From: Micromussa lordhowensis
Lineage: Eukaryota; Cnidaria; Anthozoa; Scleractinia; Lobophylliidae
DNA: 64,000 nucleotides
Assembly: GCA_964020085.1 (NCBI GenBank)
Contig: OZ026605.1
Location: 27,589,798-27,653,797 of the forward strand
Direction: 5' to 3'
The position numbers and the translations under genes are program-made. Of this stretch, positions 12,326-27,700 are shown piece after piece. The notes under the pieces are model-generated. The model saw nothing but the letters and a program-made list of their open reading frames with translations. It was not told where the DNA came from and made no database searches. The stretch's first letter is position 1. Every line of letters starts with the position of its first letter.

Positions 12326-15300
12326 CTTGTTAATAATATACAAGTGACAATTTCTGTCCCACTTGAGTATTTTACGTGACAAATGAGGGGTCAAGCTACT
12401 TCAACTTTATTGGATGAAAATTTGACATGTGAATTAACGCGTAAAAATTCATTCCTCTCTCCAAGTCATGTATGAAAACTGAGCAGATTTTTTAAACTGT
12501 GAATAGCAGCCTTGTTCATAGCTGAACTGAAGAACTTTACCACAAAGCGAAAGAAGACGCGGTTTTTCGAGTGGTTGAAAAACTCTGTACCGTGTTCAAG
12601 CTTATCTTCGCCGAGAAGAAATTCTTCAACCCAGCACAAGTTGCTTTAATCAAAATGCCGAGAACTACCAAGAGACGAATTTTCTCCGCGGCACTGAAGG
12701 GCATTCATTAACTTCCTCTGGTTGTTTCCTGACTTAAGCTTCTTCATTTGACGTTGTACATGTTAGATTTGCGTTTGTCACGTTTTGTTTGTGAACTATA
12801 TTGCCTAATCTCTAGTTAGCTTTTCTTTTTGGCAAAAGTAGAACGCTTCCACCTTTCGTCTTCAAAATTAAGATGTGGTAGGTTCTTAAGACGTCTTGTT
12901 GGGTCCTTCTTCTTGTTTTTCTTCGTAGTACACTGACGGAATGTTTAAATTTACTTTTTCAACTGGGATTTTTTCATGCCTTTTGTGTATATTTCGTATC
13001 TTACACACTTCGCGATAATTAGTTTAATAGTTTTTTGCTGAGCTTTGTATTGTGCTTTGTTCAGTGAAGTCTTAAGGTTAGGTAAATAGTTTCAATCTTC
13101 GTCCAATTTTTGTCCGCCATTTTGTTTGTCCCAGCTCAATTTTGTCGGAGCTGTTAATAATTTTTATTTTTATTCAATTTCACCGTTTTGCACTCAATTT
13201 CACTTTTTTGTACTGGTGAAATTACACTGTTCTCTGATTTGGAATTAATTGACATGTTCTCAGCCAAACAAAATGCAGAAATTGTGTATATTATTAGTAT
13301 TATAATAAATTTGGTATTAATTCAGAAATTATTGATGCGGATGAGGAAATGCGGGTAAATTACTTAACCTTATTCAGACCGGGGAAGGGCTTTAGAAACT
13401 CTTTTAACTTTCAAAACTTTTACCTAGGCCATTCCCTAACATTTTATGAGCACTATAAAATCAATGATGGCGGATCTAAGATGGCGGCTACTCAGACTCA
13501 CCTTCAAAAGCCGAGCATTATAGCATTCATCGCGATCGCAGCTGTGAGAAAGTTTAAGAGTGAAAGTCGACGTGTTGCCTTGATGTAACTGGTCAAACAT
13601 CTGAAAGGACAAATTAAGCGAAAAACATGACTAAAATAGCCGATATTTTTTCACTTTAGTTTGCGACTTTTTCACCGCCAAACATTACCGGTCTAGATGC
13701 CGGTCTAGATGGGAAAATCTAGACCGCTTTCAACATCGATTTCAGCCAATCAAATTCGTGGATTCGGTAGTTCCCAGTCCTTGTGAGACACAGCCATATA
13801 ATAATGTCGACTATAAAACAACTTTCCTGTATTCTGATTGGCTGTATTTTCTATGACATGATATGAACGCATGTATACACAACTGAAGCAGGCATGGAAG
13901 GCAAAGTATTCAGGCATTCGTACATAATTATACTTACAGCCGCGTTTGTGATATTGTCAAAAGACCATTTGTGTATTTTACTGGTGTAATGAAACTTTGA
14001 AAAGCATTGTACAGTTTTCGCGCCAAGCGTGTCAAGATTTTGTAAGGAATTGCACAGCTGAAGAATTCCTTGGAGATTCCCAGTGGCTTTTGCGATTTCA
14101 CTAGCAGTTCTCTGGAATTGGAAGAAATCGTCCTCAACATCCCATAAGGTACGAAACTCGAATCCTTTGAAGGTGTCCAGCAGTTGCATTGCAAAGCTGG
14201 TTTCCAGTTGTTTATACGAAGTCAGAAGATCATCAAGAAACGTTTGTTGTATGTTGTCAGCAATTGGAGCGTCTGGAGAATCAACAAAAGATGATGGCAA
14301 GAGTGTTATTCCCTTCTGCTCCTTTACACAAATGAAAAGCTCTTAAAATATAAAATGATGACGTCACATTTGATAACGTCGAAAAAAACATATTATGCAA
14401 AGTTTCTGATTTCATACCCAAATATCTCATTTGAAGAAGCATGACTGAGACTTTTGTTCTCAAAGCCATTTAGGAGAAAAATACCTAGCTCATGAAAGTT
14501 ATAACTTACCGAAACTGTGCGTTATTCACTCCACACTATGTCAGCGAGTTTTTATTAAATTAAAAGCAAAACGAAGAAAGCCAAATTATATCCGTGTATT
14601 CTGAAAATGTTCTAATAGGAAATCTGCCAAGGCTGTCTGGTAAAGACTTGACGACATATTTTAGAAACTTTTTTTCTCATTTGAGTAAATTCACAATTGC
14701 TTTTACAAAGCAGCATGAAAACTACATTACTTGCAAAACATTTCGGACGAAAATAGTGTCCGAAAATAAAACCGTCCGATTTTTAGCGTCCGAAATTTTA
14801 TGCGTCCGAAACTTTTACAGTATAGTATAAAACTTTAAAAGTACTTTCTGGGCGACGGCATCACATATTCAAAGCTAATATACATGATATGGCTAGAATT
14901 CGGATTAGGCGGCTTTGCTCAGTCGTTCCTTTTATCACTGGAAAGGAAAATATTTGTTTCCTTTTATGAAAGACAAAAACATAGGTTGAGTTTGTGTTAT
15001 TTTCTCGTTGGTGTATCCGGCTGTAAAACCTTGAAGGTACGGTAAAAGTATCATTTTCAAAGATTTTATTTCAGTCTAATTTATGTTTTTTAGTCGTATA
15101 TTTACTTTAGGCATGTTTCGGCGCAGTGTCCTAAATTGTTGTCCGAAAATTGTCCGAAATGAGGGAAAAAGTGTCCGAAAATTAAACGTCCGAAATAAAA
15201 AGTCCGAAATTTTTTGCAAGTAATGTATTTGATCGTGTAGCTAAGAGCTCCCTCGAAGAGTGAATAGTTCGTGAAATGTTTGCGTCCTGACCACCCACCA

Positions 15301-18300
15301 AAGTTATAATAATAATAATAATAACAATAATAATAATAATAATAATATTTCATATTTCTATAGCGCAAATTAACAGTGCCTTACGTGACGGACCTGGGCC
15401 TCAATTGTAGATTTCAAAAGTTGCGTTTTGTTTGGGTTTCAAAACTGTCCCATGATAAAAACTCGGTCCTGACTAAAATGAACATAAATGAATGGTTGTG
15501 TTTACATTATTTAAACGATGTTCTGCCGGTTTCTGGTTATGCCTTTCATGCTGGCATAATATACTATTTTCGTATTCCCGGCATTGGACTGGAACTAGCT
15601 ATGGAGGCTCCTGCGGGGGAATATCCCCGCATCAGCCTCAGTTACAGGCTAGTTCCAGTCCTTTACTGAGAATACGGATAGGATATATTGCCTTTGTTGT
15701 ACAACTAAAGGGGTTAATAAAAAAAAAGCTGAAAATGCCGTAAGCAAACCTACGTCGGGTTATAAAATTCATTTCCAATTCCAAATTATGAACAAATTGA
15801 TCCGATAAAAAAGCACAACTCAGATAACACGAAAGCGATGTAAACTCGATACAAAATGTGCAGATTGTAATTTCGATACAAGTGAGCATTTATTTACAAA
15901 TGAAGCTTAGGGTGTGTACATAAAACATAAATTTATTTTGTAAGGAATTGTTACCAATGTTTTCTAATTTCAAATTTATTCTACAATTTGTTGAATAGAA
16001 ATTATTCCTTGTTTTCAATTCGTTTTATTATGATGTTTTGAAGCTTAATTACCAGTCAATAAAAATCTTTTTTGATCAACATATGCAGCTATAGCTCGTT
16101 TCGAAATGTTTTTTTTTATTGCGGTTATAAGCCCGCTCGGATACAAGCCCCTCCGTTTATAAGCCAACCTAAAGGCCCTTGCGAAGTTTTATAAGCCCAG
16201 GGTTTATAACCGGCAGTTTACGTATGTTGTTTTTAAAGGTAAATTCCCTGTGATATAGTTGGTTCAAGTTCCAAGATATGCTATTCCCATTACATGTAAC
16301 AACGTTTTATTTCTGTTATCATGATTAAATTTGGGCCGGCAACTTTGTGGATGGCTTCAGTTATGTTAAAAGACGAAATGAAACAGTAATGCTTACCGCC
16401 AGATTCACCAAAGCTTTTTATTGCATTTGATGTTTCTTCCAAATTACGAATATCAAAATTGTGTCCACCAATGTCATTATCTAAGTCCATAACCTTGCCG
16501 ATAAGATCAATCCTTGATGAACCGGCAATAAAGAACCGCTTGATCTGTTCCTGTAACTTTGCCGAGTCTCGAGCCAACGACCTCTCAGAGTCGTCCAGCA
16601 TGCAAACCAGGTCCGCTGCAAGTCCTTCCATATTCATTTCCAGGTTGGCCTTTGGATCAAGAGCAAACCAGTTTTATTTATTAAGCCCCGGCCAGATGAT
16701 CGCAACATTTCAACACAACATATCGCAACATTGTTGGATAGAAAACGTTGCGCGCATTTGGCCACCCTGTTGCGACATGATGTTGTTGGCTCAAGTTTCA
16801 AATGGTGACTCTGAATGCTGTTCATTGCATACTTAGCCTGAGCTCGTTTTTAGAGCCGTACTGGACAGATCATCTAGAGAATTCCTGTCCTACTCGGCTT
16901 CACCGTCGTCGCTTCTTAGGGCGCTTTTCATTCGACCAAACATTTTGGTGTGAATTTCCGGAAATTTCCAAGGAATTTCCGACTGACTGCACGACAGTGG
17001 CAAGATAAGTCGCACTTCTGTTCGCTTAAAATGTTTCAAGATGATTTCGAGGTTTAATCGCAAATGTAGAACAAACTGCACACGAATACGTCGACACGGT
17101 GTTATTTTATAGACCACAACAGCAAGGACCTTGCAAACCACAACGGCAGTGAAAATGCCGGCAAAACAGAGACTGGTATAGGCTTTATACGCGTTATTAT
17201 TCATTGTCCATTTCTTAGCCAACCCATACAAAACAAACAGAATTCCTTTCGCTTTTTCTTAAAATTTTAATTTTCAATTCCCAGTGGGATTTAAATAAGT
17301 TTGTTGAGTCAATGTAATGCGCAGATGAAAATTTATTCTCTGGATTGATATTTGCGCAATAGAAATCAATAAATTATTAAACTATTAATTGCGGGCGACA
17401 AGCGGAGCCCGCAATCCTAATCTCAACATTGGTTTCAAACGCATGCGTTATATAGCCTTGCAGTGATTCGAATTTAGCAAAAAAAGTCGTCCTTCCAAAT
17501 ATTTGTCCCTAGGGACACTAAGAACCAATGAAATGAAAGGACGTAATTTTAGCACAGGCGCTTTGACCACGCGAGACAAACACGAAGCAGCAGTAATTTG
17601 AGCACAGGCGTTCTGACCGCTAGAAACCAACACCAAGTAGAAGACAATTCTCACCAAAGCATAGCTGTTTCACCTTCCATAGTCAATGATCCTTAATGTA
17701 GTTGAAGGGCTCAAATAATATGTAAATTTCGCCTTCGTCAAGAATCACGTGCAGTTCATGCAGAAGTGGCGGTCCAGGTCGCGGTCCATAAATTGGAATG
17801 CACACAACACAATTTTATCACGTGGACGACGTCTATTTCGTCGAAGAATCACGTGCAGCTCATGCATAGCTGGCGCGCCGTCCAATCAAAATCGAGCGTG
17901 TGAACTTGTGATCGGAACGTTTCCTGTCTGTGTCTGTTGTTGTCATTTTGTCAAACCCAACACAAAATAGAACTAGCGTATAATCAAACTCGTGTTACTG
18001 TTTCACAACGTCAGTAAAACCACTCTTAGGTCCCTTTGTCTCGTTTATGGGAAAACAATCACCCACACTATGCAACCCTTTATTGCCCTGCAAATATAAA
18101 TGCCCAAAATGGAAAAAGAACACAACGCCACTGTTTTACAATGAATTCGTTAACCTCAGTGAAACAAATCATGCATAGCCCTCGCCCGCACTTCCTAACC
18201 TGTGGTTATTACTAGTTATTAAAAAGTGAAGGATTCTGGTAATTGCCGGTTTTCACATAACGTCACTAAAATTCAAACTACACAAGGATTGATCCTCCTG

Positions 18301-18541
18301 ATATTTTACTTTAATGATATATAAGAGCAGGTGAAAACTAATATTCAGACAATTTTTTGTTCCGTATGGGTCCTTGGTTGAATTTCTAAGCTTTTGCGTG
18401 ACGCGGCATTTACATGAAAGCCGAGGTGTTTAAAAAGTGACTTATTTCGGGACTTATTTCGGGAAATTTGGCCATCTGAACAGTTCTTGTATTGGAAAAA
18501 GTATTTAATCGTTTTTGAGTTCCTCGAGAGATAAATTTCCC

Positions 18542-18574
<33 letters not shown>

Positions 18575-18610
18575 GTTGGTTTCCGGCCGCTATGTTCGTG
18601 CTCATCCGGA

Positions 18611-18654
<44 letters not shown>

Positions 18655-18690
18655 GGAAAAAGCTTCTCCGCATATCTTGCAGAAGAAAAC

Positions 18691-18727
<37 letters not shown>

Positions 18728-21700
18728 GTTACCTTCGTTCTTTTCTCAGATTCTGGACTTCATCTATTGAACAGTTTTGATTCTTATTGTGAATGGCGTG
18801 ACACTGAAAACCAGCAATTTTAGTCAGATGATGCCATCATGCAAATCGCCAATTAAACGCGTTCTTTAGGAATTTAGCTGTAGCTTGTATTTATCGAAAA
18901 AAATGTGGCACAATTCTAATAAAGCAATAGAACAATTTTCGACCTACACACCTATCGACCACTGAGAGCGCTAAGTAGCTCAGTTATTTTATATTATATA
19001 GTAAATTATTAATCCATTTTCGGATATGCGTCGCAGTCATCTTGGCTTGGGATGTCAAACTCGATGTGATTGCGGTTAAAGAACTAGCGCTGAATAGCAA
19101 ATTGCAAATTTACATTATTTCCGAAATACAGGAAAACCTCCTGAGGTTTACCTAAAGTTTCGAATTTCCATTCTTCTGGAATTGCGAAATTTTCGTTTGA
19201 ATTTCTTTTTGGCAATTGAACAATTTCCGAAATTTCTGAAACCTTTCTCAGGAAATGACCGTACCATTTGTCCTAGTTGAATGGAAAGCGCTTTTAAACT
19301 CCCTATTATGAATTATGGAATGCTGTGTTCATCTTGCATGCTTCAAACATTCTGAACAAGCTCAATACAAGCTGATTATTAATGGTTATGCGTTATTACC
19401 TTCATCGCCTCTGGCACAGATTCTACGTCCATTTTGTCGAAATCCAGGTCACTGGAATCCTTTAGAGCGGCGTAATCCTTGCTAAATTTCAACCACTTCT
19501 TGGTTTTTTTCATGATGTTCTGGAGAGAACCGGTGTTACACTTTGTCGCAAAATGACCAGCTACTTCTAAAGCGGCAGCAATAGACTCTAATGGATCCTC
19601 TGCGATAATCCCACTTGCAAATCCAGTAAGTCCTTGAAGTATAACAAACAGGTCCTTTAAGTTGAACTGCGATTTTGTGTATACATCAGGAAGCTGGGCG
19701 GTAATTTCTTCCAGAGAGCTCTTCATGCTTGATTCGAACTCCTTGATGCTCTGATAATAATTTAAAAAATGACGAGAATCGTTATATTGCTGGAATCATG
19801 TATCAAGGTATCCAATGAGCAAACTCGTGAATATCGCAGTGAATTATGATTGATATGAGCTAACATTTGCCTAATATAGAATTACTCTTTTCTTAAAAAA
19901 ACACGAAAAGAAAACAATTACACTAAGCAATAACCACTGTTTATTTAGCTGATAATAATGATTCTGTCATTAAACTTTCACAAAGATCTTTTCTCTGAAC
20001 TTCATTCCTACAGCTATTATTCATTCCTACAGCTATTTAAAAAACCGTTTGCCTTCGCAGTATCCCCTAACACAAATGTTTTATTTTTTATCATTTTTAT
20101 TAGCGTACATTTGTCGTTTCGTGGAAGCGAAAAAGATACAGGCCACGTAAGATTCGAGAAAACCTCCGGAAGAGATGATCAGTAAGCAATTGAAAGTTTC
20201 AGCATTACAGAGTAAATCCTCGTTTCCCAATTAGGACAAACACCTCGAACAACTCTACCCTGTATCCTTGCAAACACTGGAAACAATTGGAGTGTTAACA
20301 ACCTAATGAGACTTTGTTTCCATGATTATTTTGTACTTTTTGGACGGGAAACTTACCTGAACATAGACACCTTTCTGGCTAATTGCTATGCGTCTGGCTT
20401 CTACTAGCCTTTTTTTCTGATTATCGACTTGAGTCTTGGCTGCACCCGGAAGCGTTTTCAATACCTCTCTGATATCATCCTTCCGTTGAACTGATTCTTG
20501 TATCTTATTGTATGCGTTTTCGTACGGCATAGCGTAATCTTTGATTTTTTCCGCCCTACGCTTCATAACTTCCCATCTCATCACCGGAGCGAACAATTCA
20601 TTCCTTCCAAATCGATCAAATCCCTTCTTGTTCAGGAACCCTAACCTTCGTTTTGCAACTATGGTGAACACAGACAGCATATACATTACAATATGTTTCA
20701 CAACACAGTGAAATAATTCATTAGAGATACTTGCAAGAAAACAACAGTATCAAGTGAGTCCTTAAAGGCATTTTTCATACAGACAAGGGTGTTTTACTGG
20801 AAGATACATCACTCGTAAAATTCATAAAAATTTACATCCGAGGGAACGTAGTGGCATTTTTCCATGTTCTAACCGCGAAGCGGCAATTCACATACGGTTT
20901 GTACTTTCGATTTGCTTCTGTAGTTTTTGTCTATAGAATAAAAACAACGTTGGCTCAAAGATATTAATTTTATGTTCCCTTAGGGAAATTACAATATCTC
21001 CCTCGTTCGATGTGCTCACTCACGGCGAGAAATTGTTTTTGTCACTCTATCATTAAATCCAAGTGTTCTCGCCACTGTGCAAGATCCTAAGTTTACTGTA
21101 CGGTTTTAATCCTTCGGATAGCAGGTTTGAGGATTTGATTTAGGTCAACTGTTGTCTATTTATTAATGGTTAGCCACCGAACTCGAGGTTTTATCAGCTG
21201 CAAGCTGGCGATGGGCGAATGCTTTGGCCAACTACCAATGTCCTCATAAACCGACAGCGAGCCCTCTTACTTGTTTAGCGAAACCCGATGAATGATAAGT
21301 GAATTTTATTCAAATGACAATTTCAGTTATCTAGAACTAAACTCCTCACTAGAGTAAACTCGCGCGGACTTGAAAAATGTTTTCTGTTACAAATGATAAT
21401 TTTCATTGCATTGCTTTTGACAAACTGAAACCTACACAGTAGAAGCGAAAGGCCATATTTATTCGGGCTTTCCTGAGTCAGAAAATGCAACCCGTTGTTC
21501 GTCGCCAAAAAGGGGGGGGGGGGGGTCATGGTCCCAGGCGTTCCATGCGTAGAGAATGGAAACTGGGGATGATAGTGCGACAGGTTGTGTTATCATGTAC
21601 TCGCTCTTCGTGAACAACATCATTTACAAATTGCTATGTTTTGGGAAGAAATTCGTGTTCATCTCACACACAAAGATGTCGTTTTCGGAACGGGTCGGTC

Positions 21701-24700
21701 CACAAATTATATTGCTTGGAAGCCTGCCAAATAAGCAAAGTTCAGGCTGGTTCTCACGAGATAACAAATGAGCCATGCACGAGTTCAAACTACGACAACA
21801 CTGTTAAAAACCAGACTACTGACTCAAAAAACCAACTATGATACTGAGACGAACACCTCGAATGTTGAAACTTAGATTATAACTATTCAGCAAACCATTT
21901 AACTGGCATAAGTTGGGCTCTGCATGACTCTGCTACAAATCATACAAAGTATTACTATCCTTTCAATTTTTCTGATCTTCTTTTTCATTTTCCCGCGGCC
22001 GGACTTTCAACAGGGTTGACAGTTCGCGGGAAAAATAAAGAGAGTTACAGACCACAAATTGTACGGAAAAAATTAAAACGTCACTAATGGGATTTTTTGG
22101 GACTTTTGATATGTTATTAATGATACATTGCCGTGTCTAAAACCGTTGAAATACCTTCTGTTGCACTTAGTGGCAGGTTGACCGATTTTTTCCATAAGAT
22201 GACTTGACTAAAAACAAATATGCTAGTTTTAAGAACATCAAATTTCCAAGGGGCAACTATCAGATCGATAGTTCCGAGACATAAACACGCTATTGTCTTT
22301 ATTGTTCACCACTAAATTTTCTTCCGCGCGCTAGTTCTAAAATCAATCAGACTTCAATTGAACTATTTTCAACTTTTTGAGATGAAAGCTGTGAAAGCCA
22401 AATGAAAAATTTGAATAGGAAAACAGACAACCCGCCTTCATACAATTTCAATTGTTTTTTTTTTTCTACAAACCCGCTTGTTTACAGATAAATTTTCATG
22501 GACGACTTCTATCCATCCGGGTACTTTCCGCGGACGGGCAAAGTGTCTCCCCACGGATGAACGCTATCGCGTCACGTGATCAATTTAATCCAATAAGAAT
22601 CGGAGAAAATTTAGTGGTGAGCTATAACGCCCGGTAGTTGCCTTCCGCGGACGATCACTATCTCGATAAGCAGAAAACCTCTTGGTGACTTATCACAGCA
22701 TTACCTTGACCTCAAATTTGCAGTGTAGTTGATAGAGATAACAGGTTAGTATTTCTCTATGTTATACATTTGTTCAAAAGTAGTCCCGCAGAAAAATACT
22801 CTTTTTTCCACTTTTCCACTTTTATTATTATTATAGCCTTGTGAGGTTCCAAAACAAAAACAATACTTATTCTTAATAACACCTAACATTTCTTACATCA
22901 ATAATTTACATGTGCTGTTATTATAACAAATTGACATAGAAATAAGACTCAATACAATAAATGAAGTCTCTTATTATATGACTGAGAAAATTACTTCATT
23001 GTGATTGGCTGAGAGCAGGCCAATTTATCGCTTATATATTCTTAATTTGCACTGAAGCGCAAGTTAACGCCCTCGCGTGTAAATGAGTAATCGTATGAAA
23101 GCTCGAGCAATTAAGGATTTACACTACTCGTAATATTTGAAACTTATTTTAAATTGCACTCGCCTAAAGACTCGTTCAATTTTGAGAGAATTTTCAAATA
23201 TCACAGTGTAAATCCTTAATTGCATTACCTATACTAACATGCATTTTATATACGGCTACCATCTAGCCTGAAAGTTAACTTCTATGTTGTTTTTCATACT
23301 TATATTTCTCCGTTCTAAATTTCACGATTTCCTTAAAAGCACTTAGATTAGGAGCTACACCACTTTTCCTACTTATCAAAATATTTAATATAACAAGTGT
23401 AATACAGAAAAAATGACTCACCAATTCTTAATTCGAATGCATCTGATCTTCCCTCCGTCAAGGTAACGATAAACTTCAACACAGTTTCGGCTTTTGTGAT
23501 CTTGTTAGCCCAAATAAGGTCTTCACCATACCTGGTCATCAGCTTTATTAACGCTAATGGATACTTTCCCTTTGCACTGCGACTAAGGTTCAATTTCTGA
23601 AGATAAGAGCTTTCCACTTGACCGTCTGAACCAGGGCTTACCGGGGCTAATAAAAAAAAAAATACAAAAAAGAGAGCAATGTAAGATAGCTACGTCAGGG
23701 AAGACGCATCTTGGGAATTTGTATTATTTCAAGACTTTGTGGTGATTTCAGTTAACTTTGAGTCTTACTTGATTTTGTTAATGTTGCTGGTTTGTTTCTT
23801 TTTTTTTTGTTTGTTTGTTTGTTTGTTTGCTATTACAATAATATAATTTCAACGCGATTCTAGGTATACCCAGGAGTTAATTGAAGCACTGAGAGAGTAG
23901 CTGTCCGGCATTCGAAGGCTCCAAAGAATGTGGTTATAAAACAATAGCTCTAGTAGTGTAAAATTTTACCCAAATTCTGAAAAAGATGGTAGTATGCGAT
24001 TCTGCCAACAAATTACATTATTCTTATGTAAAGTATTATTCCTCTTTTATGCGGGTTTTGGCAAACATAACGAGCCAGACGTTCTTAGCAACCAAAAAAC
24101 AGACCCGGCATCCCGTGGAGATCATAGACTTTTAGTCTATGATCTCCACGGGATATCCAGTGGCTTGTAACATTCCAGTGCAATCATATCCCTGGCGGTG
24201 ATCGTTTGTGGTCTAAAAGATGTGTCACGTTTAGCGCGAATGTGTCATAATCCTAAAGTGTGAAAATGCATTTATCGTAACAAAACTCCATTGTGCCATT
24301 AAAAACGTGTCAGAAATGTACAAAACATATTGTTAGTCGGCGATTCGGGAGGAATTTTTTTAACGTCGGAACAATATGTTTTCTAGGCTGGCGCGCAACC
24401 GCCGGGTTAAAACTTTGACGCTTTGATATATTTCTTACTCTTGTCGGTAAAGCTATGCCGGCAACATGTATAGCTGAAGCGTTTTAGCTTATCTCAGTTA
24501 TCACTGCTATTTTTTTTAACCGAAGCCGATCATGACCGGCAGCCAAGAAATATCCAAGAAGTAAGAAATGTTGTGATATTTTCCACGGAAAGTCTAATTC
24601 AAACATGCGAGGGTATCTCTTTTCAGTGAATATATATTCGGTTCTTAAAAACGCCTAGTGATTCCAAAGATAATTTCAGATTTTCCACAGAAATTCTTAT

Positions 24701-27700
24701 TCAAACCTGCCAGTGTATCTCTGAATATATGTTTCGGTTCGTAAACGCCTAGTGATTCCAAAGATAATTTGATCAGTTATTCTAGTAGTCGAACTCGAAA
24801 ATATGTACCGACACTTTGAAAATCGGTTAATAATCACAAAAATTATCACAGAGTTTTTCAAACCTCTCGAGTATTCTATCTTTCTTTAGAAATATTAGTT
24901 AAGCGATTCGGGAAAACGCATCATCTGAGCAGTATACTGAAAAGTAGCATATTTATTTCGGTCCACCCTGCAAGCAGAGCCTTTTCTTACAGTACATATG
25001 CTTTGTACCGTCTCCTATCAACTCAAAAAAGCGTTCACATAGACTCTGCTCGAAGGGTGATTTCGGTCAGACCCTTGAGTACAAAATGAATCAAATTTGA
25101 AGAATTTAGGGTATTGTAGGAGTACTTTAATATGTAAAATACTTTCCTGTTACTGTGAACTGCTGGTCGCGTTTATACATATGCACCGGAGGAGTGGACT
25201 GAAACAACTTCACCCCGCCGGGGCGACCTGCCTCTGAGTGACTCGAGCGTAAATGCTTCTTTTCACATGCATGCGACCTAATTGCACACGCAACATCCGG
25301 GTAAATAACAGGGACAAAAAATAAAAAAAATATGGGCTACAAAGTCCATTCGGCAGGTTTTTTCTTCTTTTCTTTACAAAATTTACACAAAAAAATATAA
25401 TCTTTTCATAATCTCAGCCTCGGGTTTATTACTGAAATATTCTTAAGACTACAGTCTCGATATTCTCATCAGAAAATATTCTCATCAAAAAGAAAAGTGA
25501 ACTCATTTTATTATCAACTAAGTTCTTTCGGGAAAGAGGATGCAGAGATGCCAGGACTTCAACCTGGATGAACCAGAAAGGATATATAACATTTGTCTAT
25601 TAACCGTCTTTGAATGTCGAAAAAAACACTGGTAAATCATGTTATATATCCCAGAAATACTCAGGCATACAGTGATGCCAGGACTTCAACCTGGATGAAC
25701 CAGAAAGGATATAAAACATTTGTCTATTAACCGTCTATGAACGTCGAAAAAAAACACTGGTAAATCATGTTATATATCCCAGAAATACTCAGGCATACAG
25801 TGATGCCAGGACTTCAACCTGGATGAACCAGAAAGGATATATAACATTTGTCTATTAACCGTCTATGAATGTCGAAAAAAACACTGGTAAATCATGTTAT
25901 ATATCCCAGAAATACTCAGGCATACAGTGATGCCAGGACTTCAACCTGGATGAACCAGAAAGGATATATAACATTTGTCTATTAACCGTCTATGAACGTC
26001 GAAAAAAAACACTGGTAAATCATGTTATATATCCCAGAAATACTCAGGCATACAATGATGCCAGGACTTCAACCTGGATGAACCAGAAAGAATATATAAC
26101 ATTTGTCTATTAACCGTCTATGAATGTCGAAAAAAACACTGGTAAATCATGTTATATATCCCAGAAATACTCAGGCATACAGTGATGCCAGGACTTCAAC
26201 CTGGATGAACCAGAAAGGATATATAACATTTGTCTATTAACCGTCTATGAATGTCGAAAAAAACACTGGTAAATCATGTTATATATCCCAGAAATACTCA
26301 GGCATACAGTGATGCCAGGACTTCAACCTGGATGAACCAGAAAGGATATATAACATTTGTCTATTAACCGTCTATGAACGTCGAAAAAAAACACTGGTAA
26401 ATCATGTTATATATCCCAGAAATACTCAGGCATACAATGATGCCAGGACTTCAACCTGGATGAACCAGAAAGGATATATAACATTTGTCTATTAACCGTC
26501 TATGAACGTCGAAAAAAAACACTGGTAAATCATGTTATATATCCCAGAAATACTCAGGCATACAGTGGTGCCAGGACTTCAACCTGGATGAACCAGAAAG
26601 GATATATAACATTTGTCTATTAACCGTCTATGAACGTAGAAAATAAAACACTGGTAAATCATGTTATATATCCCAGAAATACTCAGGCATACAGTGATGC
26701 CAGGACTTCAACCTGGATGAACCAGAAAGGATATATAACATTTGTCTATTAACCGTCTATGAACGGTAAAAAACAAAACAACACTGGTAAATCATGTTAT
26801 ATATCCCAGAAATACTCAGGCATACAGTGATGCCAGGACTTCAACCTGGATGAACCAGAAAGGATATATACCATTTGTATATTAACCATCTATGAACAGC
26901 GCTACAAAAAACCGGTAAATCATGTTATATATCCCAGAAATACTCAGACATACAGTGATGCCAGGACTTCAACCTGGATGAACCAGAAAGGATATATAAC
27001 ATTTGTCTATTAACCGTCTATGAACGGTAAAAAACAAAACAACACTGGTAAATCATGTTATATATCCCAGAAATACTCAGGCATACAGTGATGCCAGGAC
27101 TTCAACCTGGATGAACCAGAAAGGATATATAACATTTGTATATTAACCGTCTATGAATGTCGAAAAAAACCGTGACTGGTAAATCATGTTATATATCCCA
27201 GAAATACTCAGGCATACAGTGATGCCAGGACTTCAACCTGGATGAACCAGAAAGGATATATAACATTTGTCTATTAACCGTCTATGAATGTCGAAAAAAA
27301 CACTGGTAAATCATGTTATATATCCCAGAAATACTCAGGCATACAGTGATGCCAGGACTTCAACCTGGATGAACCAGAAAGGATATATAACATTTGTCTA
27401 TTAACCGTCTATGAACGGTAAAAAACAAAACAACACTGGTAAATCATGTTATATATCCCAGAAATACTCAGGCATACAGTGATGCCAGGACTTCAACCTG
27501 GATGAACCAGAAAGGATATATACCATTTGTATATTAACCATCTATGAACAGCGCTACAAAAAACCGGTAAATCATGTTATATATCCCAGAAATACTCAGA
27601 CATACAGTGATGCCAGGACTTCAACCTGGATGAACCAGAAAGGATATATAACATTTGTCTATTAACCGTCTATGAACGGTAAAAAACAAAACAACACTGG

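Noticed and set aside
13349..13588. Short plus-strand ORF
   Set aside because: No domain, no splice context and AT-rich repeat surroundings. Not supported as coding.
10557..23225. Single large inverted duplication linking the 10.5-12.1 kb and 22.2-23.2 kb regions
   Set aside because: Both repeat families are inverted, but their order is the same on the plus strand; an inverted duplication would reverse the order.
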